Shown one piece after another: positions 42,568-51,175 of a stretch of 64,000 bases of DNA (position 1 is the first letter of the stretch; each line of letters opens with the position of its first letter). Position numbers and translations under genes: made by a program. The stretch is from Cladophialophora immunda (lineage: Eukaryota > Ascomycota > Eurotiomycetes > Chaetothyriales > Herpotrichiellaceae): positions 1,011,704 through 1,075,703 of the forward strand of contig NW_015622544.1 in assembly GCF_000835495.1 (NCBI RefSeq). Direction: 5' to 3'. The notes beneath the pieces were generated by a model. It was given only the letters and a program-made list of their open reading frames with translations, was not told where the DNA came from and ran no database searches.

Positions 42568-43941
42568 ATGCCTGGCCGCTCAGAAGTCGCCTATTTTGGC
42601 GCCGGCCCTGCCCCTCTGCCCACGCCTGTCATTGAAACGGCCGCTCAAGCATTTGTCAACTTCCAAGACACGGGGCTCTCGCTGGCAGAAATCTCGCACC
42701 GCTCTGCAACCGCAAACAAGGTCCTCGCCGACGCGAAAGACGCTCTGGCAACCTTGTATGACATCCCCACGGATGAATACGACATCATGTTTATGGAAGC
42801 GGGAGGCACAGGGGAGTTTAGTGCCGCCCTGCAGAATCTCGTGGCGTGTTGGATCGAGCGACGTCGGAGGAAGGCCGTCGCGGAATTGGGGGAAGGGAAG
42901 GAAGCCGAGGTCCTGGAGCGGGTCAAGAAGGAGATCGAGGCAGAGTTGAAGGTCGACTATCTGATCACGGGGTCTTGGTCTCTCAAGGCCTGCCAGGAAG
43001 CGACCAGACTCGTCGGCGCAAGGTATGTCAACGTTGCCATCGACGCCAGGAAGACCAACAACGGCAAGTTTGGGAAGATTCCGGGCGAAAGCGAGTGGAA
43101 CCTCACACCGAAGGGGAGTGCGTTGACTTACTTGTGCGACAACGAGACGGTCGACGGTGTCGAATATCCCAATTTCCCCAAGATCCTGGAGAACACAAGT
43201 GGGAACGAGGAGGACGACAGAATTGTGGTGGCAGACATGTCGAGCAATTTCCTCAGCCGAAAGATTGACGTTCGCAAATATGGAGTCATCTTCGTGAGCC
43301 GGCGCTTCCGCCAACACACTCTGGATTATGCTAACTTTCATTAGGGCGGCGCTCAAAAGAACCTTGGTATCGCTGGTATTACCGTGGTCATTATTCGGAA
43401 GTCCTTGCTTAGCCTCGTTCCGCCCCCGACATTCCTCCATGCCTTGTCCCCCGTGATCCCGACCTCAGGGTGTCTGCCGCCCATTATGCTCTCCTTCTCC
43501 ACCATCGCCGCCAACAACAGTCTCTACAACACCCTTCCGATCTTCAACCTGTACGTGGCGACTTTGGTCCTGCAGCGTCTCGTTTCCACGTTCGGCTCCA
43601 ACAAAGTGTCTGGCCAGGAAGAGGTCGCCGACCAGAAGGCCAAAATCCTGTACGAGACCCTCGACTCTCACCCGGAAACGTACCACGTCGTCCCGCACAA
43701 GAGTGCCAGGAGCAGAATGAACATTTGCTTCCGGATCATCTCCGGGCCGCCGGCCGACGGCGGACAAGTAGTGCCGGACGAGGCCAAGGAGAAGGCATTC
43801 CTTGCCGGCGCCGAACAGCGCGGCCTTCTCGGCCTCAAAGGCCACCGATCCGTGGGGGGAATCCGGGCGAGCAACTACAATGCAGTCCCGCTGGAAAGTA
43901 TCCAGAAACTGGCTAGTTGGTTGGTGGAATTTGCCAGGTGA
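42568..43941 (+). CDS. SER1: Phosphoserine aminotransferase
   Basis: Gene model: exons 42568-43293 and 43345-43941, with a 51-bp intron (GTGAG...CATTAG), giving 440 residues. This PLP enzyme converts 3-phosphohydroxypyruvate and glutamate to phosphoserine, the second step of serine synthesis. The N-terminus has FGAGPAPLP and the early motif SLAEISHRS. The cofactor lysine lies in GGAQKNLGIAG (Lys247), just after the splice junction. Late motifs RSRMNICFRI and GLKGHRSVGGIRASNYNA are intact. It is slightly longer than yeast Ser1 because of a charged insert (about residues 105-125). Serine also feeds the palmitoyltransferase whose small subunit lies at 11.3 kb. A long poly-G tract starts 11 bases after the stop. 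Confidence 0.95.
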
Positions 43942-43952
43942 TGAGTGAATTC

Positions 43953-43976
43953 GGGGGGGGGGGGGGGGCGGGGGGG
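43953..43976. repeat. Poly-G tract (G16-C-G7) just after SER1
   Basis: Sixteen Gs, one C and seven Gs begin 11 bases downstream of the SER1 stop, inside the probable 3' UTR. The tract length may be unreliable because homopolymers are prone to sequencing error. Confidence 0.85.
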
Positions 43977-44344
43977 TGGCTTGGGCCGGATCAGATGGCA
44001 GGATGGAGATGGTGCAATGGTAGACGGTCCTCAACGACCGGCGGTGGCGGGAAAAGTAACAGCTAGACACGAAAAAGCATCTTCACGACGACTAGAAGGT
44101 ATACAGGGGAATTCAACTGCAATTGGGGTGTTCTCGCTCCTCTCGGGAGATATGCGTCCCACAGTGCCAGTGTGTCCATCTTCCCGTCGAGGCAAGGCTC
44201 GCACTATTCGCTATTCGGGACCCGGTCTACAATGCGTAGTCAATTGTTCGGAAAGAAGCAGGCTTGCTTAATATTGGCCCAGCTGAAATCCAACCTGTTT
44301 CACTCGGCCAGAAAGAGTTTGCGTCTGCAGTCCGAAGAGTCGCC

Positions 44345-45307
44345 ATGAACTGCGCAAATTGCAGCCCCGGTGAAGAGATCGCCGTCCAGGTCAAAACAGA
44401 CAGGCAAGAATCAACTGTCAACAAGGAGGTGGACAGTGGCACCCACAAGATTTCCTCTGCCTTCCATTCAGTGACAGCCTCGGAATCCACGAGAGCCACT
44501 GGATCCCTCGGATATGTTTTGATGTTTCCTACGGATCCTAGCAAACCCGCCATCGTGTCTCTCCCCCTACAACCCAACTGGCAAAAACGAAGGGAAATAC
44601 CTGGCTACCCATCAACGACGACTGCGGCCTTTCAGACGGCAACCACTCGGCAGAGCAGACATCCTCTGTCACTTGTTCAGAGGCCCCCAGTGGCTGCCTC
44701 GCTCCGAAAACCTTCTAGGTGCTACAATGGGCCCGAGAAGACAGATCGCAAACGACAACAAGCATTCCGGAAGAGCCTGGTTGATGTCTATGACGTTCGA
44801 GATCCCGAGCGACCAAAACATTTCTGGTGTCCGGTTGTTGGGGATTATGTTGACTGCACCTACAATCCCAGCCTGATCGACCGCAGGCGCATGACGGTAG
44901 GGCATATTGTACCCCAAAGTCTACCACCACAATTCCTCGAAGATCTCTGCGACCCAGGGGCTTTCTTGTACAGATTCGACACGAAGAATGGCCTCTATCT
45001 AGACTCCGACATCAAGGAAGCATTTGATTCCGGCCAAATCCTGATTGTCCAGACTGAGGACTCATCGGCGGAACAACCAGAATTCGAGGTCCTCGAAGTC
45101 ACGAAAGGGTGTATGCCGGAGTTCGCATCGGATACACCAAGTTCAAGTATCTATCGACGGAAGCTTCGTTTTCGAAATGCCTATAGGCTTTCCAGGCGGT
45201 TGCTTTGGCTCAAGTATGTGGTGCAAAGGCTTGAGCTGTATTTCAAGATGAAGGCCAACGTCTTACCCGCAGAACAGGCCGGTGTATGCGAGGAATTGGC
45301 GAAATGA
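44345..45307 (+). CDS. HNH-nuclease-like (HNH_2 type) fungal protein
   Basis: The model starts at the first ATG of the frame (44345) and gives 320 residues. The frame is open a further 81 bases upstream, so a 5' exon is possible. Residues 162-230 resemble the HNH_2 domain common in fungal proteins: CPVVG (162-166), then GHIVPQSL (186-193, with the first-motif His187), then the NGLYLDSDIKEAFDSG block (215-230). In active members the last motif usually reads DIHxxFD; here Lys stands where that His is expected, so the nuclease may be inactive. The N-terminal 150 residues are Ser/Thr-rich and disordered, and the C-terminus is a basic helix. Such proteins often lie in variable regions next to self/non-self loci. 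The function is unknown. Confidence 0.6.
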   Translation: MNCANCSPGEEIAVQVKTDRQESTVNKEVDSGTHKISSAFHSVTASESTRATGSLGYVLMFPTDPSKPAIVSLPLQPNWQKRREIPGYPSTTTAAFQTATTRQSRHPLSLVQRPPVAASLRKPSRCYNGPEKTDRKRQQAFRKSLVDVYDVRDPERPKHFWCPVVGDYVDCTYNPSLIDRRRMTVGHIVPQSLPPQFLEDLCDPGAFLYRFDTKNGLYLDSDIKEAFDSGQILIVQTEDSSAEQPEFEVLEVTKGCMPEFASDTPSSSIYRRKLRFRNAYRLSRRLLWLKYVVQRLELYFKMKANVLPAEQAGVCEELAK

Positions 45308-46085
45308 AAGCCATGGCCTGCCATAGGACCATATCTGGCCAAGTGCGCTCTGCTGTGGAGCTTTGCCGGTTTGATAGGGCTTCCATTTGACGAGCACATG
45401 TTCCGAGACGTTTAAATACCCTCGAGGTGTCGGCAGCGGTCTTGTGACTTCCACAGTCACTCGGCTGTCACCGCGCTTGTCGCCTCCTTTACCATCTCGG
45501 TACTGAATCCAACTTTAGCTGCCACGATCCGCGATCCGCGACGCACATGATAGCAATGTCATTGACATCACTACAATACTTCACATCCTGTAGGCAGATG
45601 AAGAGTATGAATGTTAAGTTGAACAAACTAAAGTGTTGAGAGGGCGATATGAGACCGATATCTTTCTCAAGCCTTGTTCACTCGCGAGGTTAGATGTGTC
45701 TTTTGTGGTACACCACTTCTTGAGCATCATCATCCGCCGCCTTTTGTCGGCTTGGGCAGTCGAGCTTCTGGTTGAATAAAGGAGCAGAAAGCGTCATTGA
45801 AATCAACCGCTATTGTACTTCCAACGTCTCGACATTTGGCACAAATCATTCAATCAATGGCTGTTGTCTTTGGAAATTCTAGAAGGAACAGAAGAATACC
45901 GAGTACTTGGGAGGGCCTGGTCAGGCTTGGCAGGGTCCAGCCTGACATAATTTTGGATTTAGGGTCAAGGTTCACGGGGCACTATGCCACTTTCGGAATA
46001 CCCAAATAATTTTCTTCAGCTACCGCACCCATCAGCAATACCACCAACACCACCACCAAAAATTCAAATCAAGTCAGAATAGATC
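45308..46085. other. Intergenic, start of a gene-poor region
   Basis: No gene is seen. The region is AT-richer towards 46000-46090. Confidence 0.55.
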
Positions 46086-46091
46086 AAAAAA
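46086..46091 (-). terminator. Pol III T-run terminator of the tRNA-like gene
   Basis: Six Ts on the minus strand lie 16 bases after the predicted discriminator base, as expected for Pol III transcription. Confidence 0.6.
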
Positions 46092-46107
46092 GATATTTGC
46101 TTGCGCG

Positions 46108-46195
46108 TGGAGAAGCTGGGAATCGAACCCAGAACCTTTTCCAGACGATGATCGTCTGATGCTAAGGAAACGTCATACCACTAGACCACTGTAGG
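46108..46195 (-). tRNA. tRNA-Ala(AGC)-like gene with an intron and a mispaired acceptor stem
   Basis: Read on the minus strand, the element has an A box (GGTCTAGTGG), a B box and T arm (CTGGG-TTCGATT-CCCAG, 46132-46116), and a D stem GTC/GAC. Its 5-bp anticodon stem is TTTCC/GGAAA, enclosing a 23-nt loop that begins TTAGCA. With a 16-nt intron after position 37, the loop becomes a normal seven bases with anticodon AGC (Ala). The intron contains a hairpin (AGACGA/TCGTCT arms). The 3' acceptor strand CTTCTCC plus A73 would suit tRNA-Ala with a U70, but the 5' strand CCTACAG pairs with it at only two positions. It could be a pseudogene or chimera, or need editing. A T6 terminator follows. Confidence 0.55.
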
Positions 46196-47151
46196 AATTG
46201 TTAGCTGGTGTTGTTTTGCTGGGTTGATATTTGGCACTCACCATCCCCAATGCTGTGATTGTTGAAGGAAGTTTAGGCAGTCCAATATATTATTATTTGA
46301 TTGTGTTCAGGCCTTGGGTTTCGCCTGAGCGCCTAGCGTACCTCGCGTAGTCGCCGTTGTGGAGTGCGGAATACCTGAGCACGGGATGTCTCGTATCTCG
46401 TAGCAAGCGGACCAATTAAAGCGACCACTCGAGACTCGAATGAATCCGCGGACGTCGATGAAGTTGTTGCGCACCAACACAACGGCATACTTATAGTAAT
46501 ATCCTTCAACTCCGTCTCTGTGCTATCCTATTCTACACCTGACTCTCCTGCTGGTCCATGCTCGAGGCATCTAGCACTCTTCCGGAAAATGCCCCTTCTC
46601 ATCTATGTGGATTTCTGGTTCCGCAGCGCGATCGTCGTCGACAGAATTTCCTTTGCGAGCAAGCCTGCCAACCCGCCGGGCTCAGCTCCATCCAGCGCCT
46701 CCATCATTGACGAATCTTCAGCCGTCCCCTCAATACTCTTCGACGGTCTTTCAACCTTTTCAGCTCGATTTCGCTTTGTCTTCTCGCTCTGCTGGACAGC
46801 CTGCTCCGCGAATGGCTTCTGTAGCGTCTCAGGCCCATGAAATGAGTTAGCACAGGTAAACAGAAACCTACTCTTGATGAAGGTCACCCTCGATCTATTC
46901 ACCACTATATACGGAGTATTTACTCAGCCCAATGACCGCCACTTAGACACTGTAACGTTATTTCTCAATTCTGCATAGCCGGCGTAGAATGGATCTTGTT
47001 CTCCATGTCTTTATGCTTCGTCTGTCGCTACCGCAAGATGTGGTTTCAGCCACACGATCGGTGAACGACTCGGGGCGCGGATTTCAAAGGCGATTTCGCT
47101 TGTCAGTCGGCAAAATCTAATACCAAGTTTGGCCAGTATCTATTTCTCCGT
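46196..47151. other. Gene-poor region with one possible coding fragment
   Basis: A minus-strand frame at 46603-46905 looks coding in composition (Glu/Lys/Ala-rich, ending GLLAKEILSTTIALRNQKST). It has no ATG, and an intron-like segment at about 46823-46875 (GTAGGT...CTAAC...ACAG) precedes its open part. It may be the last exon of an unrecognised or broken gene. I see nothing else. Confidence 0.35.
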
Positions 47152-47259
47152 GGAGGAATCGTTGCTACCAGATGGTCATATCCAGGCTAGCACGCGGAAG
47201 GGAGGGGTGGCCGCGAAGGCCAGGGTGGTGGCAATGCCTTTGAGTTGAATCTGTCTATC
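47152..47259 (+). repeat. Left arm of a 108-bp perfect inverted repeat
   Basis: By base-by-base comparison, 47152-47259 is the exact reverse complement of 47890-47997. Identity ends sharply on both sides of each arm. No target-site duplication is visible outside the arms. Confidence 0.9.
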
Positions 47260-47889
47260 TGAGTGATGAGTAAAAACGAGAAAGAGTCTGTGACTTGAAT
47301 GAGATTTGGAAGACAAAATTGCCCAAACTTCTCGCCAAGGGGAGACAAGGCTGTCACCGATATACCTCGCGATATTATGTGTCTTCACTACCAGCAGTTA
47401 GCTTTGATATCTTGGCGACCGGTATTGATCATGGTTCGGGTGCACGTTAGGCTGGTCAAGAGGTTGCCCTGGTGTGACCCAGCCGAGGAGCATGATGGAT
47501 TCTACAAGGGACTAAGCCACTCAGGCCATAAGGCAATACCAGGCCACAATCTTGGGTTGTGTGGGCTCTTCATATGTTTGGGCCTTTTATGCATCAAGAT
47601 ATTCGTCCTCAATTTGGAGTACGGTCAGATCTGTCCTTGACATCCTCAAGGTAAAGCATCCCCCGGAAGCCGTCCACGATGGAGCCGCAGAGAACCTGGG
47701 TCCTGCTGTCACGGCATTGCCTTCAAGCATAGTCGCCATCCGCCATCGCAACTCCAGTAAGGCCAGCGCATAGTCTCTCAGGTAGTCTCGTCGGCTTCGA
47801 TTTCTTGTTCCAATCCGAACAGGATCGCAACCGCAATTGGCCAAGCAGGGGCAAGTTGGGCCAGGAATGTTTCTTTCGCCTTCGAAATC
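47260..47889 (-). other. 630-bp spacer of the inverted repeat with a coding-like minus-strand frame
   Basis: On the minus strand an open frame enters from the right arm and runs to 47587. It reads through IDFEGERNIPGPTCPCLANC and DYALALLELRWRMATMLEG. The composition looks protein-like, but upstream it is cut by a stop inside the arm region. I do not recognise it. It may be the remains of a gene whose 5' part was duplicated in inverse orientation to form the left arm. Confidence 0.3.
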
Positions 47890-47997
47890 GATAGACAGAT
47901 TCAACTCAAAGGCATTGCCACCACCCTGGCCTTCGCGGCCACCCCTCCCTTCCGCGTGCTAGCCTGGATATGACCATCTGGTAGCAACGATTCCTCC
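47890..47997 (-). repeat. Right arm of the 108-bp perfect inverted repeat
   Basis: This is the exact reverse complement of 47152-47259. Together with the spacer the unit spans 846 bp, which is the size range of a non-autonomous (MITE-like) element. It could equally arise by local inverted duplication. Confidence 0.9.
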
Positions 47998-48927
47998 CTT
48001 TCTTCGTTGTTGGTCTTCTTGCAAGACTGGGAGCGATCTCGAGGTCCTCCGAGGCTCCGACATGGCGTTCGGTCGCCCCTCATCTTCCGCCTTCCTCACA
48101 TCCTGCCTATTCGTCGAAATCGATCCTCTTTCCACCCTGTCCTCATGGTGGTGGTGCCTATCTAACGATCCAAGCCGAATCCGACTCCCTCCTCTTTTGT
48201 CCGATTCCTCACCTTCCTCCGTTGCCATATGGGATAAAGACGAGAGCAAGGCTACGGACGCGGTCGATATTCAGGCTGCTGACCCTGGCAATGGCGTTTG
48301 CATGGAATCATGGTAGCTGAGGACAGCTACATGTCAAGGACGGGGGCAGGTTGTCACATGTGGCGCTAGTCGAGTCACAGACTCTCTCTTGTTTTTACAC
48401 TTAAGACAGACACATTGAACTCAACGGCCTAGTCACTTTCTGCCATTCCGGCACCTCCTTTTCCTTTGCGATGCTGCTAGATATTACCATCCTCGACCTG
48501 CTGCACGGCCTTCTTGATATAAGCGACCTCCCTCCTTTAGTCATGTTCTCCCTGTGTGGTCGAAAGAAGACTGTCCGTTTCCGGCCGTTCTGATTCCACG
48601 ACTGTCTTCCACCAGTGCACGTACTCAAGACATTCTGTGGTAAGACGCTCGTAACTTGCAAACTGTTTTTGGAAAGTGAGCTCTTTCGAACGGCTTGAAG
48701 GTTCCCCCTATTTGTTAAAATCGGCGTCCTTCCTTGCCCGACAGCATTCGACTCACTCATGCCAACAACCAGGGATCTTGTCGTCGTCGCCGCCCTCCTC
48801 GTTCACCAACTCGATCTCGTGATCATCTTCATAGATATTGGCCCGTCGCCTCCGTCCTTGATCTCACCGCCCTCCAGCGCTTCATCTTTATAATCTTTCT
48901 CCTCCGTCCTCATGTGGCCACTCAACC
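47998..48927. other. Gene-poor stretch
   Basis: Minus-strand frames at 47959-48249 and 48401-48760 open with ATG but are charged and low in complexity, with no recognised domain. I call no gene. Confidence 0.4.
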
Positions 48928-49170
48928 GAGGGCCTTGTTCATCTGGTGGCATGCTGAAACTTCTCGGTGAGAGCCGCTTGGAGGACGAGAAGGCTTGTTA
49001 AGTTTGTACGGCACAAGTAACTTTCTGGTGAAAGATGCGCACAAGACCAGAGGGCTTGTCAACTTTGAATGCGAAAGCAACTTCCAGGCGACAGGCGTCT
49101 GTAGGATAAGAAACTTTGCTAATTTCCATATGGCGGAAGCAATTTTTATGAGGGGCGGCTATAGGGCGAA
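48928..49170 (+). repeat. Imperfect tandem repeat, four units of about 60 bp
   Basis: The units begin at 48928 (63 bp), 48991, 49051 and 49111 (60 bp each). They share AGGGCTTGT-AACTTT, then AAGCAACTT-like and GGTGA/GGCGA blocks at the same spacing. The units are diverged by eye at many positions, so the array is old. Confidence 0.7.
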
Positions 49171-49259
49171 AAGGGTTGGTAGCGCGTGGTAGAGTGGTAG
49201 TGAATCAATTCATTACGAGACTGCCATAGATGAAAATCGCAGTAGTATCCAGAATGCGC

Positions 49260-50639
49260 TCATTTACTGTCTCGCTGCCTCTGAGCCCACGCAACCCAGC
49301 GTCTGACAACCTCGTCCACGGCCCTCAAGCCTTGCCGCGTGGCCTCGATCTCGAACCACTCCTTGTGTTCGCGCCCGCATTGCTCGCACTCGCTCTTGAT
49401 GGCTTTCTTCTCCGAGAGTTCCAGGTGGATGAGTCGTTCGACTTTGTGCACGTGCGAGACTTTGCCGCCACAGCTCTGAGGAGGAGATGCGCTCGCTGAC
49501 ACGTTAGCATGAGGATGGGCGCTGCGGAGGTTACCGGCATCGTGGTTGTTGTGTGGGTAGTACCGGATCAGCGTGATGTTCTGCCCGCACTGCTTGGTCC
49601 ATTGAGTCATGCGCCTGTGGACGTTGGCTGCGCGGCCGATCTTGAGCGTAATGGTGCGTTTGGGTTGGACCTGGTTCTGCGGGCGGCGCACGGAGGCGTA
49701 GCGGGCAAGAGCCTGGCTGGTTCTCTCCGAGCTGCGGTTGTACACGCCGCTGCTATCGTCGAGGTCGTCATCATCCAGAAGAGACGAGGCCGTCTCGTCG
49801 TCGGGCTTCGACACCTCGGATTCGGGCGTGAGCCAGAAAATGTAGATGTATCCAGCCTCGTCCGCGGCCGAGATGGGGCGGGACAGCTCTGCGAGCAGCT
49901 GCGAGGTGGTTTGGGGTGAGAGATTGGACGGGATGAGCGAGAGAAGTGTCTGCGTCTGAGAAGGTGCAGGACTTGGTTTCGGTCGCGTGGCCGCGGTAGA
50001 TGACTGCTGCATTTCTGGTCGCCTTGCGTCTGGATGAGGTCGAGGACGCCGATTCCTGTCGTCCCTTCGAACCCTTGGAGGAGGCAAATCATCATCATGG
50101 TCGGCTTGAATGCAGCAGGCCCAAGAGAGTTTCACGTTCGACTGTCGAGGGGGAGGAGGCCGTCGTTTTGGCCGTCTGTGGTGTACCACTTCGTCCGGCA
50201 CCGTCATTAACGGACTCTCCATTTGATTCCACCCCGACGGCAACGTGTCTCGGCGCCTCACACTGTCTGCGTCATGTCGCCGATGGTGTCGCTTGGACAC
50301 ATTCTCGTCTAGCTCGAGGATCCCCACCTGCTCAATTAATGTTTCAATGCTCGACCTCTCTTTCAACGGGTGTAGACTTGTCCGCCCTGCCCGAGCTGCC
50401 AATTGCTCGGCCTGGTCCTTGTGCTGCCAGCAATAGAAAGCCGCCGCATGCTGCTCTTCAAGCACCGCAAGGACCCCGTTACCTCGACTCGGTGAGGGTG
50501 AGGGAGAGTTCTTTGGAGAGGCAGCAAGCGGTCTGCGACAGGGCCTTCCGGACGTGGTGATGCCTCTGCAGGTAGTAGCTGGGTTTCTCGAGTCTGATCG
50601 CGGGAGAAGAGATTCGGGTGTCTTCCCACTGAAGGACAT
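49260..50639 (-). CDS. GIY-YIG-like (T5orf172/DUF1766) domain protein
   Basis: This is a single-exon model of 459 residues with its ATG at 50639. The N-terminus has a Cys motif (TTCRGITTSGRPCRRPL), and the middle 150 residues are basic and disordered. The C-terminal half is the T5orf172 domain, a GIY-YIG nuclease relative found in phage and fungal proteins such as S. pombe mug113. Landmarks are GYIYIFWL (263-270), LKIGRAANVHRRM (from about 332), VERLIHLEL (from about 400) and a Cys pair with His in CEQCGREHKEWF (418-429). Whether fungal members cut DNA is unknown. A segment at 49476-49534 looks like a 59-bp intron but must be retained to keep the frame. Confidence 0.85.
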   Translation of the reverse strand: MSFSGKTPESLLPRSDSRNPATTCRGITTSGRPCRRPLAASPKNSPSPSPSRGNGVLAVLEEQHAAAFYCWQHKDQAEQLAARAGRTSLHPLKERSSIETLIEQVGILELDENVSKRHHRRHDADSVRRRDTLPSGWNQMESPLMTVPDEVVHHRRPKRRPPPPRQSNVKLSWACCIQADHDDDLPPPRVRRDDRNRRPRPHPDARRPEMQQSSTAATRPKPSPAPSQTQTLLSLIPSNLSPQTTSQLLAELSRPISAADEAGYIYIFWLTPESEVSKPDDETASSLLDDDDLDDSSGVYNRSSERTSQALARYASVRRPQNQVQPKRTITLKIGRAANVHRRMTQWTKQCGQNITLIRYYPHNNHDAGNLRSAHPHANVSASASPPQSCGGKVSHVHKVERLIHLELSEKKAIKSECEQCGREHKEWFEIEATRQGLRAVDEVVRRWVAWAQRQRDSK

Positions 50640-51175
50640 GTTTGGTCTGATCAATTAGTACGGACAGTAAAACGAGAGGCCGAGCGAAGGGATGTAGAAG
50701 GAAATGTGTGAAACTCTCAAGTTAGTCAATCTACTCTTCGAGTATGCCACAATTTACCTATGTCACTGACATTAAGTGACAAACTAGGGATGCGCACTGC
50801 GCGGCCACGCCATCAGGCAAATGGTGACAGTTCACATGAAGCTGAAAGTCGAGGACTTCAGAGAGGGGATTGGATGTTGGTCCAGGCATGAAGTGGCTGG
50901 TTTCGGTGGCTGGGAAATCCGAACGGGCGGTGCAGAGTCCAGCCTCGTCGGTCGGTACCACTCAGCCTCACTTAAAGCGCCTGTGCTCAAACACCACAAT
51001 GTCAGTGTCACTTATGTGGTCATCTTTGTACTCAATTGTACTCGGTTCTGGGTAGGTGACCGATCTCTGGTTATACAAAAATAATCTGCATATACACAAC
51101 GAGTCTGTGCAAGCTATATAATGCAACCTGTAACGCCTGGGTATCTTGACCACTCATGATTCACGAGATAGTTAG
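50640..51175. other. Intergenic, 0.5 kb
   Basis: This holds the promoter of the GIY-YIG gene and the 3' side of the next one. No gene is seen. Confidence 0.6.

Noticed and set aside
46588..46840. A plus-strand frame opposite the 46603-46905 fragment
   Set aside because: It looks like an antisense shadow; the minus strand has the more protein-like composition.
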